A DNA stretch of 57,113 nt, from the NCBI GenBank assembly GCA_947306305.1, contig CAMZGI010000002.1, positions 1 to 57,113 of the forward strand. Direction: 5' to 3'. Shown here in pieces: positions 8,109-18,342 of this stretch. The position numbers and the translations under genes were made by a program. Every line of letters begins with the position of its first letter. Within the stretch, counting starts at the first letter, position 1. The notes beneath the pieces were generated by a model. That model did no database searches. It was not told the DNA's origin and was given only the letters and a program-made list of their open reading frames with translations. The stretch is from an uncultured Fibrobacter sp. Lineage in GTDB: Bacteria > Fibrobacterota > Fibrobacteria > Fibrobacterales > Fibrobacteraceae.

Positions 8109-8768
8109 ATGAAAAAAGGACTCACAGAAATCGTATTCATTCTCGACCGCAGCGGTTCCATGAGCGGGCTTGAAAAAGACACCATCGGTGGCTTCAACAG
8201 CACCATCGAAAAGCAAAAGAAAGAAGAAGGCGAGGCTTTTGTCTCGACGGTTCTGTTTGACTCTGAAATGGAAGTGCTCCACGATCGTGTTCCGCTGGCG
8301 AGTATCGTGCCGCTGACCGAAAAAGAATATTACGCCCGCGGCTGCACCGCGCTTCTCGACGCTATTGGCGGAGCCATTCACCATATCGGTAACGTGCACA
8401 AGTACGCCCGCGATGAAGACCGCCCTGAAAAGACGATTTTCGTCATCACGACCGACGGCTACGAAAATGCAAGCCGCAAATACACTTCTGATCGCGTGAA
8501 GCAGATGATTGAACGTCAAAAAGAAAAGTACGGCTGGGAATTTATTTTCCTTGGTGCAAATATTGATGCGATTGAAACGGCGAAAAGTTTTGGCATCAGC
8601 GAAGATCGTGCTGCGAACTTTGTCAACGATGGGGACGGTATCGAGGTTATGTACAGCGCGCAGTGCTGCCTGATGAGCGATATCCGCAAAAATCGCGACT
8701 GTGGACGTGCATGGAAAGCGAAAGTCGATGCGGACTATAAACGCCGCGGCAAAAATTCCAAAAAGTGA
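8109..8768 (+). CDS. VWA-domain protein
   Basis: EIVFILDRSGSMSGLEKDTIGGFNS MIDAS motif; start set at ATG 8109. Confidence 0.9.
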   Translation: MKKGLTEIVFILDRSGSMSGLEKDTIGGFNSTIEKQKKEEGEAFVSTVLFDSEMEVLHDRVPLASIVPLTEKEYYARGCTALLDAIGGAIHHIGNVHKYARDEDRPEKTIFVITTDGYENASRKYTSDRVKQMIERQKEKYGWEFIFLGANIDAIETAKSFGISEDRAANFVNDGDGIEVMYSAQCCLMSDIRKNRDCGRAWKAKVDADYKRRGKNSKK

Positions 8769-8808
8769 TTGTCATCCCTGACTGTGTCGGGAAACTTTTT
8801 GAAAGGAA

Positions 8809-8849
8809 CGCTCAAGCTCATTTATGGGTGATTGGGCGTTTTTTTTGTG
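8809..8849 (+). terminator. Putative rho-independent terminator
   Basis: AACGCTCAA...TTGGGCGTT followed by a T-run. Confidence 0.55.
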
Positions 8850-8939
8850 GTTTTATGGATGTGGTGTTTGTTTTCAATTTTTAGTTCATCAGAGAATGTG
8901 TTATATTTTTTTTGTATCTGCTATAAGAAAGGAATGTGT

Positions 8940-9980
8940 ATGACTGTTTGTGAAATCCCTGATGTAAAAGATTCCATTAGACAATATAAATTGCAGACAG
9001 TCTCTGTTGTTGTTCCTCTATATAATAAGAAAGAGTATATTTTAGAATGTATTGAAAGTATTCAAAAACAGACTTGGAATAAGTTAGAGATAATTGTTGT
9101 AAATGATGGTTCAACCGATAGCAGCGAAAAAATTGTTATGGAAGTCAGCGACGATCCTAGGATTCAAATGTATTCTATAAAGCATTCCGGTCCGGCTAAA
9201 GCTAGAAATGTCGGTATTGAACATGCCTCTGGCGAGTTTATAACATTCGTTGATGCAGATGATTTTATAAAGCCTACATATATTCAGCGTATGGTTTCTG
9301 CGATTGATGATGCAGATGTATGTGTGGCGGGATTTAAGGTTTGGTATCAAAAAAAAGATTTATGGAAATTGTATCGCAGCACATCGATGGAGTACTTAAA
9401 AGATGATTTTTTGCGAAATTATTTGAAGTATTCTCATTTGGTGAGTGGGGTAGGATGGAAGTTGTATCGGACTGAGCTTGTTTGCAAAAATGGTTGCCGT
9501 TTTCCAGAAGATTTGCGCTATGGAGAAGATTTCTTTTTTTTTAATCAAATGCTGCGTTTTGTAAAAAAGTTGTCCATGATTGAGGATATGTCTTATATCT
9601 ATCGGCATCACGATTTGAATTCCGAATCATGCATTTATGGAATAAATATTGAGGCAAGGGAATTATATTATAACAAAATTCTTGAATTGTATGATGTTTT
9701 TGTGGAAAAGGAAGTCAAAACATTCCTGCTGTCTAAGGAAATTGTTCTTTTGGGCTGGCTAGGAATTTGCATGTGTAGAATGACGAATAAATTTTCGGAA
9801 AAGAGAGCGAAATTCAGGGAATTGGCAAAGAAATGTCATGTGAGCAAGCAAGGCTGCATGAAAATACCTTGGTTTAAGTCGAAATTGACTTTTATTTCAA
9901 TTTTTTGTATTTATACAAATTCTTTTTTGCCCTTTTATTTGGTGGAAAAATTGTGGCGCTTATCTTATAAGGGCACTTGA
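8940..9980 (+). CDS. Glycosyltransferase family 2
   Basis: VSVVVPLYNKKEYILECIESIQKQTWNKLEIIVVNDGSTD...GEFITFVDADD. Confidence 0.92.
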   Translation: MTVCEIPDVKDSIRQYKLQTVSVVVPLYNKKEYILECIESIQKQTWNKLEIIVVNDGSTDSSEKIVMEVSDDPRIQMYSIKHSGPAKARNVGIEHASGEFITFVDADDFIKPTYIQRMVSAIDDADVCVAGFKVWYQKKDLWKLYRSTSMEYLKDDFLRNYLKYSHLVSGVGWKLYRTELVCKNGCRFPEDLRYGEDFFFFNQMLRFVKKLSMIEDMSYIYRHHDLNSESCIYGINIEARELYYNKILELYDVFVEKEVKTFLLSKEIVLLGWLGICMCRMTNKFSEKRAKFRELAKKCHVSKQGCMKIPWFKSKLTFISIFCIYTNSFLPFYLVEKLWRLSYKGT

Positions 9981-10003
9981 TGAAACTTATTTTAGAGTAA
10001 AGA

Positions 10004-11566
10004 ATGGAGTTTAATCATCAGTCCAGGACGAGGAATATCCTAAAAACGTCATTTACCGCAGGTATTTGCAGAGTGTCAAATATCTTGTTAGGAATGGCTT
10101 ATCGCATGGTGTTTCTTCGATACCTCTCTGTGGAGTATCTCGGAATAAATGGGCTGTTTTCCAATATTCTAGGCGTGCTGGCTCTTGCTGAACTTGGTTT
10201 TTCTAGTGCGATTAACTATAGACTGTATAAACCGATCCGCATGGAGGATTGTGTGCGGGTTGGACGGTTAATGCACTTTTACCGAAAGGTGTATAGTGGG
10301 GTCGCTTTTTCCATCGTATTGCTTGGACTATTGCTGATTCCGTTTTTGACATTTTTTATTAAGGATTCAGGAGAAATACCTGAAGATATCAATGTTTATT
10401 TTATATTCATTTTGTTTGTTTTGCAATCTTCCACATCGTACCTTTTTTCTTTCAAGTTTGCATTATTGGTTGCGGATCAAAGGCAATACCAGTTGTCCTT
10501 TGTTCGCATGATATCTTCGATTGTTTGTGTGTCGATGCAGATAGTCGTCCTTGTATTATGGAAAAAATATATCTTCACATTGGTTGTGGGAATTCTTTTT
10601 CATCTGCTTTTTAACATGCTTGCTAGCTTCTGGGTTACGAGGAAATATCCTAAGGTTTTCTCTGTAAAATCCAACATATCTAAAGAAGAAGAAAAGGCTA
10701 TCTATCATGATACTGCAGCGGCGCTGCTTCATAGAGTCGGCGGAGTTGTAATCAATTCTACGGATAGTATTCTGATAACAAAATTCGTTGGATTGGCTGC
10801 AACGGGATTGTATATGAATTATGCTGCTGTTTTGTCTAGTGTAAACAACTTAGTCAATATTTTTTTGGGAAGCTTTAATGCTTCGCTTGGGAATGCGCAT
10901 GTCTCTTTAGATTCAAAAAAGCGATTTGATGTATTTCGTAAGTCCCTTTTTTTGAATTTTTGGATTGTTGGCTTAATCACGGCTTGCCTTTTTGTGTTGG
11001 CAGACGATTTTATCACGTTATGGCTGGGCTCGCAATTCAAAATGGATTCGTTGACTGTCTGTCTTTTATGTGTTATGTTTTTTATCGAAGGTGTTCGCCA
11101 TGTTTCGACATCGTATACAAATGTGAGTGGTTTGTTTGTTCGGGATAAACCAAGGCCGGTGATTGAAGCTTCTTTGAACTTGCTGATTTCGATTGTTGGT
11201 TTAAAATGGATTGGAATTGCCGGAGTCTTTCTTGGAACAATAGCTAGTACGTTGTTGACTGTTTTTTGGCGAGAGCCGTATTTGCTATATCGTTATGTGT
11301 TTGAAAAAAGTATGATTAAGTATTGGATTGAATATGCAAAGTATGTTGCGATTACGGGGAGTGCTGCTTTTTTGGCCATTCACGTGAAGTATTCATTGTT
11401 TGGAAATTCGGTATCTATTTTTTCATGGCTTATTAGTGCTTTGATTACGATTGTTCTTTTTGAAGGATTGCATATTTTGGTGTATATGCGGAATGATTAT
11501 TTTAGACAATATTTTAAAATGATAAAGATGCAGCTTGATAGAAAAAGTATGAGAGAACAGATATGA
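10004..11566 (+). CDS. Wzx-type oligosaccharide flippase / polysaccharide biosynthesis membrane protein
   Basis: 520-aa polytopic protein within a glycosyltransferase cluster. Confidence 0.8.
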   Translation: MEFNHQSRTRNILKTSFTAGICRVSNILLGMAYRMVFLRYLSVEYLGINGLFSNILGVLALAELGFSSAINYRLYKPIRMEDCVRVGRLMHFYRKVYSGVAFSIVLLGLLLIPFLTFFIKDSGEIPEDINVYFIFILFVLQSSTSYLFSFKFALLVADQRQYQLSFVRMISSIVCVSMQIVVLVLWKKYIFTLVVGILFHLLFNMLASFWVTRKYPKVFSVKSNISKEEEKAIYHDTAAALLHRVGGVVINSTDSILITKFVGLAATGLYMNYAAVLSSVNNLVNIFLGSFNASLGNAHVSLDSKKRFDVFRKSLFLNFWIVGLITACLFVLADDFITLWLGSQFKMDSLTVCLLCVMFFIEGVRHVSTSYTNVSGLFVRDKPRPVIEASLNLLISIVGLKWIGIAGVFLGTIASTLLTVFWREPYLLYRYVFEKSMIKYWIEYAKYVAITGSAAFLAIHVKYSLFGNSVSIFSWLISALITIVLFEGLHILVYMRNDYFRQYFKMIKMQLDRKSMREQI

Positions 11567-12696
11567 ATTCACTTTTTATAACATCGAATGCTTTTTTTCT
11601 GGAAGGAAAATCTGGGGGTTTTCTGATTAGCAGACGTAATCGCGATTTACTGCGGAAGATAACAAACGGAGAATGCTATACTATTTTTACTTGTGGCAAT
11701 AAGAATAATATTCCCTTAGAAAAAACAGAGATTGCTTTATCTGTAAAAGTAAATCGATTGCAAAGGGTTCTTGGTTTGTTTGTGGGACGTTACTACATGA
11801 TTAGACCGCTGGAGAACGAACTTGTCGAATTTATAAAAGATCATGAGATCGACGTTGTTTTTTTTGATTCGACTTATTTTGGTATAACTTTACGACGAAT
11901 AAAAGAAGTTTGCAAAGTCAAGACAATTTGTTTTATGCACAATGTAGAACGGAAATATCTAAAAAAAATAAAGAAAGTGCGTAATGTAAAGGATTTGTTT
12001 TTTAAAAGAGCGGGGATGTGTAATGAATCGCTTTCCGTGAAGTGTGCGGATGTGCTGCTCGCCATTAATGAACGTGATGCTTTGGATACCGAACAATTTT
12101 ATGGAAGAAAACCTGACTATGTTCTTCCGGTTTCCATGGATGATTTATTTCGTGGTGATGTTTTTGCTAACTCTAATTTTTTAAAGGGGTGTTGCTCGTT
12201 ACTTTTTGTCGGATCTAATTTTCCGCCCAATGTAGATGGAATTAGATGGTTTATTAAAGAAGTTTTGCCAGAACTGGATATAAGTCTGACTGTTGTCGGC
12301 AACGATTTGGATCTATATAAAGATGAATTCGAATCCCCGAAAGTAAAGGTGCTTGGCAGGGTCGAAAGTTTGACGGAATATTACGAACGGGCTGATGCTG
12401 TAGTCGAACCTATATTTTATGGTAGTGGCATGAAAGTGAAAACTGCAGAGGCCATGATGTATGGAAAAATCATATTTGCTACCTCCGAAGCACTTGAGGG
12501 GTATAATGAGTCGTCTGATGATATATACCGATGTGATTCTAAGGAATCTTTTTTATTGGCGATTAGGGAATTTATTTGTGACAAGAAAGTGTTTTCTTAT
12601 CGCAATCGGCAAATTTGGGAACAAAATTATGACAGCCGTATCTATCAAAGTAAACTTGCTGATATTGTAAATCGAGTTCTCGGGAAGACTAGGTGA
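11563..12696 (+). CDS. Glycosyltransferase (GT4/group 1-like)
   Basis: LLFVGSNFPPNVDGIRWFIKEVLP...VVEPIFYGSGMKVKTAEAMMYGK; 4-bp overlap with upstream ORF. Confidence 0.85.
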   Translation: MNSLFITSNAFFLEGKSGGFLISRRNRDLLRKITNGECYTIFTCGNKNNIPLEKTEIALSVKVNRLQRVLGLFVGRYYMIRPLENELVEFIKDHEIDVVFFDSTYFGITLRRIKEVCKVKTICFMHNVERKYLKKIKKVRNVKDLFFKRAGMCNESLSVKCADVLLAINERDALDTEQFYGRKPDYVLPVSMDDLFRGDVFANSNFLKGCCSLLFVGSNFPPNVDGIRWFIKEVLPELDISLTVVGNDLDLYKDEFESPKVKVLGRVESLTEYYERADAVVEPIFYGSGMKVKTAEAMMYGKIIFATSEALEGYNESSDDIYRCDSKESFLLAIREFICDKKVFSYRNRQIWEQNYDSRIYQSKLADIVNRVLGKTR

Positions 12697-13820
12697 AAAA
12701 GAAAAGATATATTGGAATTGATCTTGGAACTTTTACTTCCGTTCATTCTGGAGGGAAGGATGAAGTTGCGTACAATATAATAAGAGGCTTGGCGGAAAAG
12801 GGCCTTGCTTCGGAGCTCATGGTTTTTTGTACGCGTGATTTAAACGAAAAGATAAAGAATCTTCACGAGGAGATTAAGATTGTTAACTATCCTCAAATAA
12901 AGGGATTGAATTATTTTATACGAAGAGATGTGCTGCGAATACTTTTTTTTAAATATCTGTGTTGCCGATATTCTTTTTCGAGTATTCTTTTTACGGATAA
13001 AGGTTCGCCTGGTGTCAAGCTGCCGGTTCGGACTATTGTGATTCCACATGATATTCAAGTTTTCGAAATGGGTCGAATTATTGGAATTACTTATTCGGAT
13101 GTATTGGCTGGTCGTCTTAGAAAGATGATTTTAGATGATTTTCGTTTTAGGGATATTGTTGTTGCCATTTCCGAGTTTGATAAGAACTCCATGGAACGAT
13201 ATTTTAGCGGATATAAAACAAAGTTGTGCCGAATTTACGATCCTGTGCGGTTTTTATCGTTTTCTGTAGGATCTGGTCAAAGGAAAAAGTATATTACGGC
13301 AATAAACATTCAGTGGATTCATAAAAATGTTGTCACTCTTATTCAGGCATTTTCTCAGGTGGCAAATCAAATTTCCTATGATTTGATGTTGGTCGGAAAA
13401 AAAGGAGAGAGCGCTGAAATAATTGATGAAGCCATTGACCGTTCTCCTTATCGTGAAAGAATTCATGTGGCTGGATTTATTTCGCAAGAGAATTTGGAAC
13501 AAATTGTAAATGAAACAATTCTTTATGTGAATCCGTCTTATTTTGAAGGTTTTGGGTTGACGGCTGTGGAGATGATGGGGTATGGTATTCCAGTTCTTGT
13601 TGCCGACAATACTGCGCAGAAAGAGGTGACGCTGTCTTTATGCAATTACTATAAGCCGTCTAATGATGTGACTAAACTTGCTGAAGCTTTGCTCGATTCT
13701 TTGAATTGTCAAAAATCGGCTGTAGATTTGCGGAAAATTGCGTGTAAGATTCGTGAAAAATATGATTATCGGTACATTGCAGAAGAATACTGTAATTTAT
13801 TGAAATGTAAAAATGGCTAG
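12693..13820 (+). CDS. Glycosyltransferase family 4/group 1
   Basis: AINIQWIHKNVVTLIQAF...NPSYFEGFGLTAVEMMGYGIPVLVAD. Confidence 0.88.
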   Translation: MKKKRYIGIDLGTFTSVHSGGKDEVAYNIIRGLAEKGLASELMVFCTRDLNEKIKNLHEEIKIVNYPQIKGLNYFIRRDVLRILFFKYLCCRYSFSSILFTDKGSPGVKLPVRTIVIPHDIQVFEMGRIIGITYSDVLAGRLRKMILDDFRFRDIVVAISEFDKNSMERYFSGYKTKLCRIYDPVRFLSFSVGSGQRKKYITAINIQWIHKNVVTLIQAFSQVANQISYDLMLVGKKGESAEIIDEAIDRSPYRERIHVAGFISQENLEQIVNETILYVNPSYFEGFGLTAVEMMGYGIPVLVADNTAQKEVTLSLCNYYKPSNDVTKLAEALLDSLNCQKSAVDLRKIACKIREKYDYRYIAEEYCNLLKCKNG

Positions 13821-13829
13821 GTAAATTCT

Positions 13830-15038
13830 GTGAATATGGTTGCTGTGGATTTGAGATTTTTGAGTGAGATGGAAGGAAAAAAGGAAGAATGTTTGTCTTC
13901 TTTTTCCATATACACGGCGGAGCTTTTGGATGAGTTTAAGAGAAGAAAATTGACCGACAATTTTGTCCTCTTGGTTCCACGGCATGCAAAAAAGCTAGCT
14001 CAAAAACGATTTTCAGGATTTCGTAATATTTGTGTTGAATGTGCTTTTACGGTTGTGGTAAAGCGGATACTCAAAAAATTAGGTCTGAAAAGTTTGCCTT
14101 TTATTTGTACGATTGAAAGATTTTGTATGAAGTGCATTCTTAAGTGGAATACCGTGACGACACGTAGTCAAATTGCTTTTGTATGGATGCCTGTGTTTAC
14201 TCCGGAACATCGCTGTATTGATGACTATGAGGCTGTTCTTACAGTGCATGATTTGATGATTTGGATGAATAATCGAGAAAATGCTGATAATTTGTCGTCA
14301 TTGAAACACTTTAAAAAGGGAATTCTCGAAGGGAAAAAGATTGTTGCTGTTTCTTCATTTACTGCGAATAAAGTTTTAGAGGAATTTCATATTTCTGCTG
14401 AAAAAGTTGTTACGATTCCAGAGCCGGTAAGTGTCGGAACGATGCGGATGCCTGCACTGAATGATGAAATAAGGCGTGCTATTGATAAGGGATTTATTTT
14501 GAGTGTTAATGGATTTGGTTGCCATAAAAATACAATTACCTTGTTGAAAGCCTTTAGGAGCGTCAGCGATAAAATTGATTTGAGTCTTGTTTGTATTGGG
14601 GCGTGGGCGGAGGCTGATTATTTTAGAATGCTTCAGGATTATTGTAAAGAAAAAGAAATTGAAAAAAGAGTTTTGTTTTTAAAGGGGATCCCGAATGAGG
14701 AAAAAAATTACTTCCTTTGTCATGCTCACTTATTCGTTACGACATCCTTAAAAGAGGGCTTCGGACGCGGTCCTGTTGAAGCTGCAATTTGTGGCATTCC
14801 TGTAATTTCGTCGAAATCAGATTCCTTGTTTGAGGCAACGCAAGGATTAGTGCATTATTATGAAGATCCCAACGATGAACGAGTGCTTGCTGAAATAATA
14901 ATGGATGTGCTGAACAATCCTGATTCTGCGGAAGAATTACAGGCTATAAGCAATGAGCTGTCTGATTGCTATGACGTAGGAAAGTGCGCTGATCAGTTTT
15001 TAGACATTTTTGGGATAAGGAACGTTCAAAATTATTAA
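13830..15038 (+). CDS. Glycosyltransferase family 4/group 1
   Basis: LSVNGFGCHKNTITLLKAF...LFVTTSLKEGFGRGPVEAAICGIPVISS. Confidence 0.88.
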   Translation: MNMVAVDLRFLSEMEGKKEECLSSFSIYTAELLDEFKRRKLTDNFVLLVPRHAKKLAQKRFSGFRNICVECAFTVVVKRILKKLGLKSLPFICTIERFCMKCILKWNTVTTRSQIAFVWMPVFTPEHRCIDDYEAVLTVHDLMIWMNNRENADNLSSLKHFKKGILEGKKIVAVSSFTANKVLEEFHISAEKVVTIPEPVSVGTMRMPALNDEIRRAIDKGFILSVNGFGCHKNTITLLKAFRSVSDKIDLSLVCIGAWAEADYFRMLQDYCKEKEIEKRVLFLKGIPNEEKNYFLCHAHLFVTTSLKEGFGRGPVEAAICGIPVISSKSDSLFEATQGLVHYYEDPNDERVLAEIIMDVLNNPDSAEELQAISNELSDCYDVGKCADQFLDIFGIRNVQNY

Positions 15039-15057
15039 TCCTCGACTTAGTCGAGGA
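15039..15057 (+). terminator. Perfect hairpin downstream of the GT cluster (no T-run)
   Basis: TCCTCGAC-TTA-GTCGAGGA. Confidence 0.4.
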
Positions 15058-15067
15058 TGGCGAGTGT

Positions 15068-15087
15068 AAAAAACTCGCTATGCGAGT
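15068..15087 (-). terminator. Rho-independent terminator overlapping the stop codon of 15078-15650
   Basis: Minus strand ACTCGC-ATA-GCGAGT followed by TTTTT; stop TAG lies within the hairpin. Confidence 0.65.
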
Positions 15088-15650
15088 GCGAATGTTCGGC
15101 TGGATTCGGCTTGGAATTGATGGATGTCCTTGATGTTTGTGAAGCGCTTTGGCGAGCAGGCATGAAGGAGCGTGTGGCGGATGTAACTGTTTGTTTCTGG
15201 TTTGACTCGGTTGATGAAGTAGATTAAAGAGAGTTTGACTTCTTCGACGTTGTAGAATTTGGGTTTTTGTTTCCAGGTGATGAATTGTTCTAGGATCCAG
15301 TAAAGTAAGATTTGAGCTTTTTTTGATGAGGTGGTGAGTTCGTCGCTATGGCAGTATAAAATGAAGAGCGAGTCGAAGTTGTTGATTGTATGTTCTAGTT
15401 GTGAGAGGTGTTGGATTAGGAGGTCGAACTTTTGGGCTAATTGGGGGTTGGTTTGGGTGAATTTTGTTTTTGTTAGTTTATTGTTTATTTTTGAGTTTTT
15501 AGGTGATTTTAAGTAATTGATGAATTGTTGTTTGTAGGTTCTTGAGTTGTCGCCGCAGATGAGCTCGGAGAATGTTATGCCGAGCTCGTTTGGTTCGAGC
15601 GTTTCGTTTTCGAGGATGGTTGTTTGGAGAAATTGGTTGATATTGATCAT
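15078..15650 (-). CDS. Uncharacterised 190-aa protein
   Basis: Complete ORF with promoter, conserved leader and terminator; no family recognised. Confidence 0.65.
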   Translation of the reverse strand: MININQFLQTTILENETLEPNELGITFSELICGDNSRTYKQQFINYLKSPKNSKINNKLTKTKFTQTNPQLAQKFDLLIQHLSQLEHTINNFDSLFILYCHSDELTTSSKKAQILLYWILEQFITWKQKPKFYNVEEVKLSLIYFINRVKPETNSYIRHTLLHACSPKRFTNIKDIHQFQAESSRTFALA

Positions 15651-15840
15651 AGGTTGTCCTTGTGATGGGTTGATGTTGGGGTAAAAAACTTTAAAATGGG
15701 TACAGAAAAATAAGGCGGTAAAAACTAGAGCGCGAAAAAACGAGGGAAAACAAAATTTTTATTAAAAAATTTTTCTACTAAAAATCAAATATTTTTTATT
15801 AAATCTTTATTTATTCGTAATCTCAAAAAAGAGCGGATGC

Positions 15841-15869
15841 AATATAGTAAATTTCACCCCTTTTGTCAA
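15841..15869 (-). promoter_or_regulatory. Putative sigma70 promoter TTGACA-N17-TATATT for 15078-15650
   Basis: Minus strand TTGACA (15869-15864), 17 bp, TATATT (15846-15841). Confidence 0.75.
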
Positions 15870-15909
15870 GGGGTGTATTAAGTTATCGGGTGACAAAGAA
15901 TGACATGGG

Positions 15910-18222
15910 CTAAAAACCCATTTTCCTATTAGCGTGTCCGCCTTTCGCTTCGATTTCTTTTTCGAGTTCGCTCGCGATGCGTTTTTTAGAGAGCTTGTGC
16001 TGCGGCAAGTAGCGGAGCCTTGAAAATACGGCGTTGAAGTCGCCCGGAGTCAGCATTTCAAAACTCTTGATTTCGTCGGGGCAGTTGAACTGCGGGTAGA
16101 ACGATTTCCAGATTTTTTCGATGCCATCGGATTTCAGGTAGTTGAATCCGAGCTTCAGCGCAAATCGGCGACGAGAGGCGTTGTCTAGTCGGCTGTCAAA
16201 ATTTGTCGCCGCGACGAATATGCCGTTGAAATTTTCGAGCTGCGTCAAAAGTTCGTTCACTTGGCTCACTTCAAAATTGCGCGAGGCGTTTTGCCTGTCG
16301 GCAATAAAGCTGTCCGCTTCGTCAAAGAAGAGTATTGCCTTGCTTTCTTCGGCTTCCTCGAAAGCTTCGCGGATGTTCTTTTCGGTTTGGCCCACGTACA
16401 TGTCCAGCAAATCGCTGGCACGTCGGATGACTAAATTGCGGTTCAGCTTGCGGGCCAGATAACGGACGAATTCGGTTTTTCCGGTGCCGGGTGCTCCGTA
16501 GAGCAAAATGTTGAGCGATTCGGCTTTTGAATTCTTGTCGAGATTATCCCATATATTATTATAGTTAGTGGCGATTTCTACGACTTCGTTGATGTCCCCG
16601 TCAATGTTCAATCCGTCGAGCGAATAGGCTGGGGCATGCGTGTCTTTTTCTCGGTTGCTGTCGCATCGGATTCCAAGCAGGTTTGCGTGTGCTTCGAGGA
16701 TTTTCCGTGTGATTGTGGATGAATATGCTTTGTCAAGGTTTGCCATGGGGACTGCTTGTTGAATGGCGAGTGTGTAGCCCGCTGCGGTGACGGGGAATTC
16801 GGCTGCGATTTTGTTGATGCTGCTTTCGTCGAACATGTCAGGAACGTTGTATGTGTTCATGACGGACTTGAGGACTTTTGCCCGTTTTTCGGTTCCGAAC
16901 GACTTGAACTCCATCGAGTAATTGAAACGGCGGCGAGTACTTGTTTCGATGTGCGCAATGGAATTTGAAATCCAAATGATGGGAACGTGGATGGATTCCA
17001 AGAGCATGTTGAGCGTGCCTTTTTCTAGGGCGTTCAGCAAGTGGTCTGCTTCATCGACGAGGATGATTCCTTTGTCTTTTTCGCATTGCCATGCGGCTAG
17101 TTGGAGGTTTCGCATGCGTCGGCGCAGCATTTTATCGCCGAGTCCGAGGGTTTCGCGGAAACTTGTTGAAAAGTCGTCGCAAGCTTTGATCATGTACATG
17201 GGCGTGTGCACGTAATCGGCGAGTGCTTTGGCGAGTTCTGTTTTGCCGGTGCCAGCAAGCCCATAGAATAAAATGTTCAGCGGTCTAGATTTGTCGTGAT
17301 GCGAGAGCAAATAGACGAGCATGTCCGCGTCGCTTCTGTCGCTCCTTAATTCTTCGAACGGGATTTTCGGGGGCGGTGCTAGTTCAATGTCGCTCCATTG
17401 CGAAAGCAGCCGTTGGCCGGACAAGTGCATTTTTAAATCTTGGTCGAGCTCAAATTCTTTGTTGATGATGCACAATTTGACGAGTGAGGATGTTTCGGCT
17501 AGCATTTCGGAGATTCGTTCTTTGGGCATGCCGAGAGCTAGCGCGTCAAAGTCGAGGTCGCATGCGGCATTTGAAAAACGGGGATTCCGTTTGCATTTGT
17601 TTTCTCGGTGGATTTCAAGTTCGTCGTTGTCGGAGAGCCAAATGAACAGCACGAATTCTGTTTCTTCGTCGCTTAAGCGGAGGAGCTTTTGCATTTTTTC
17701 AATTCTTTTTAACGCCTCGTTGTGCCTAGAAACTCCCTTGGACAATTTTTCGATGGCGAATGGGATAAAATGCTTTGCGATAGTTTTTTGCATTATACGC
17801 CAGTTGTCTTTTGTGTATTGGAATCGTTCTCGGTTTTTAATGAGTTCTATGATTTCGAATCCGGTTTCTTCGTAATTTCCGAGCGGATAACTGTCCAAAA
17901 AGTCTGCCGCGAGTTTGCCACAAAAAGTTTTTTTAGAACGACGTTCTTCAAAAAAAGATTCTGAATCGCAAAGGCTTGCGCCGTTTTCTTTGTCGAATGA
18001 AGCGAGATCGTGGGCGATTGCCATCAAGGGCTTGGGCTCGTATTGCATGAGGTCGAGTACGGCTTCGGGGTTTAGAAATTCTGAGCTTTTTTGTAAGAAC
18101 CGCACCCAATATTCCAAGTATTTAAGCCAGATGAAATTGGATGAGTCTTCATCAAGACGAAAGCCGCTGATGTGTTTGACGAGTTTGTCCGCGATGTTTT
18201 GAAAGTAACCAGTTTTATTCAT
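15910..18222 (-). CDS. Tandem AAA+ ATPase (two AAA modules)
   Basis: Walker A GLAGTGKTE and GAPGTGKTE; Walker B IILVDEADHLL and ILFFDEADSFI. Confidence 0.9.
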   Translation of the reverse strand: MNKTGYFQNIADKLVKHISGFRLDEDSSNFIWLKYLEYWVRFLQKSSEFLNPEAVLDLMQYEPKPLMAIAHDLASFDKENGASLCDSESFFEERRSKKTFCGKLAADFLDSYPLGNYEETGFEIIELIKNRERFQYTKDNWRIMQKTIAKHFIPFAIEKLSKGVSRHNEALKRIEKMQKLLRLSDEETEFVLFIWLSDNDELEIHRENKCKRNPRFSNAACDLDFDALALGMPKERISEMLAETSSLVKLCIINKEFELDQDLKMHLSGQRLLSQWSDIELAPPPKIPFEELRSDRSDADMLVYLLSHHDKSRPLNILFYGLAGTGKTELAKALADYVHTPMYMIKACDDFSTSFRETLGLGDKMLRRRMRNLQLAAWQCEKDKGIILVDEADHLLNALEKGTLNMLLESIHVPIIWISNSIAHIETSTRRRFNYSMEFKSFGTEKRAKVLKSVMNTYNVPDMFDESSINKIAAEFPVTAAGYTLAIQQAVPMANLDKAYSSTITRKILEAHANLLGIRCDSNREKDTHAPAYSLDGLNIDGDINEVVEIATNYNNIWDNLDKNSKAESLNILLYGAPGTGKTEFVRYLARKLNRNLVIRRASDLLDMYVGQTEKNIREAFEEAEESKAILFFDEADSFIADRQNASRNFEVSQVNELLTQLENFNGIFVAATNFDSRLDNASRRRFALKLGFNYLKSDGIEKIWKSFYPQFNCPDEIKSFEMLTPGDFNAVFSRLRYLPQHKLSKKRIASELEKEIEAKGGHANRKMGF

Positions 18223-18342
18223 TTTGTCCTCATATTATATATCGGGCGACAATACCCAAACGTAAAATGGGTACAATGATCCCAAATATTTTTTTAACCG
18301 GTCTGTGTGGGGAAAATTAAATTGAAAAAAAATAGGGGCTAC

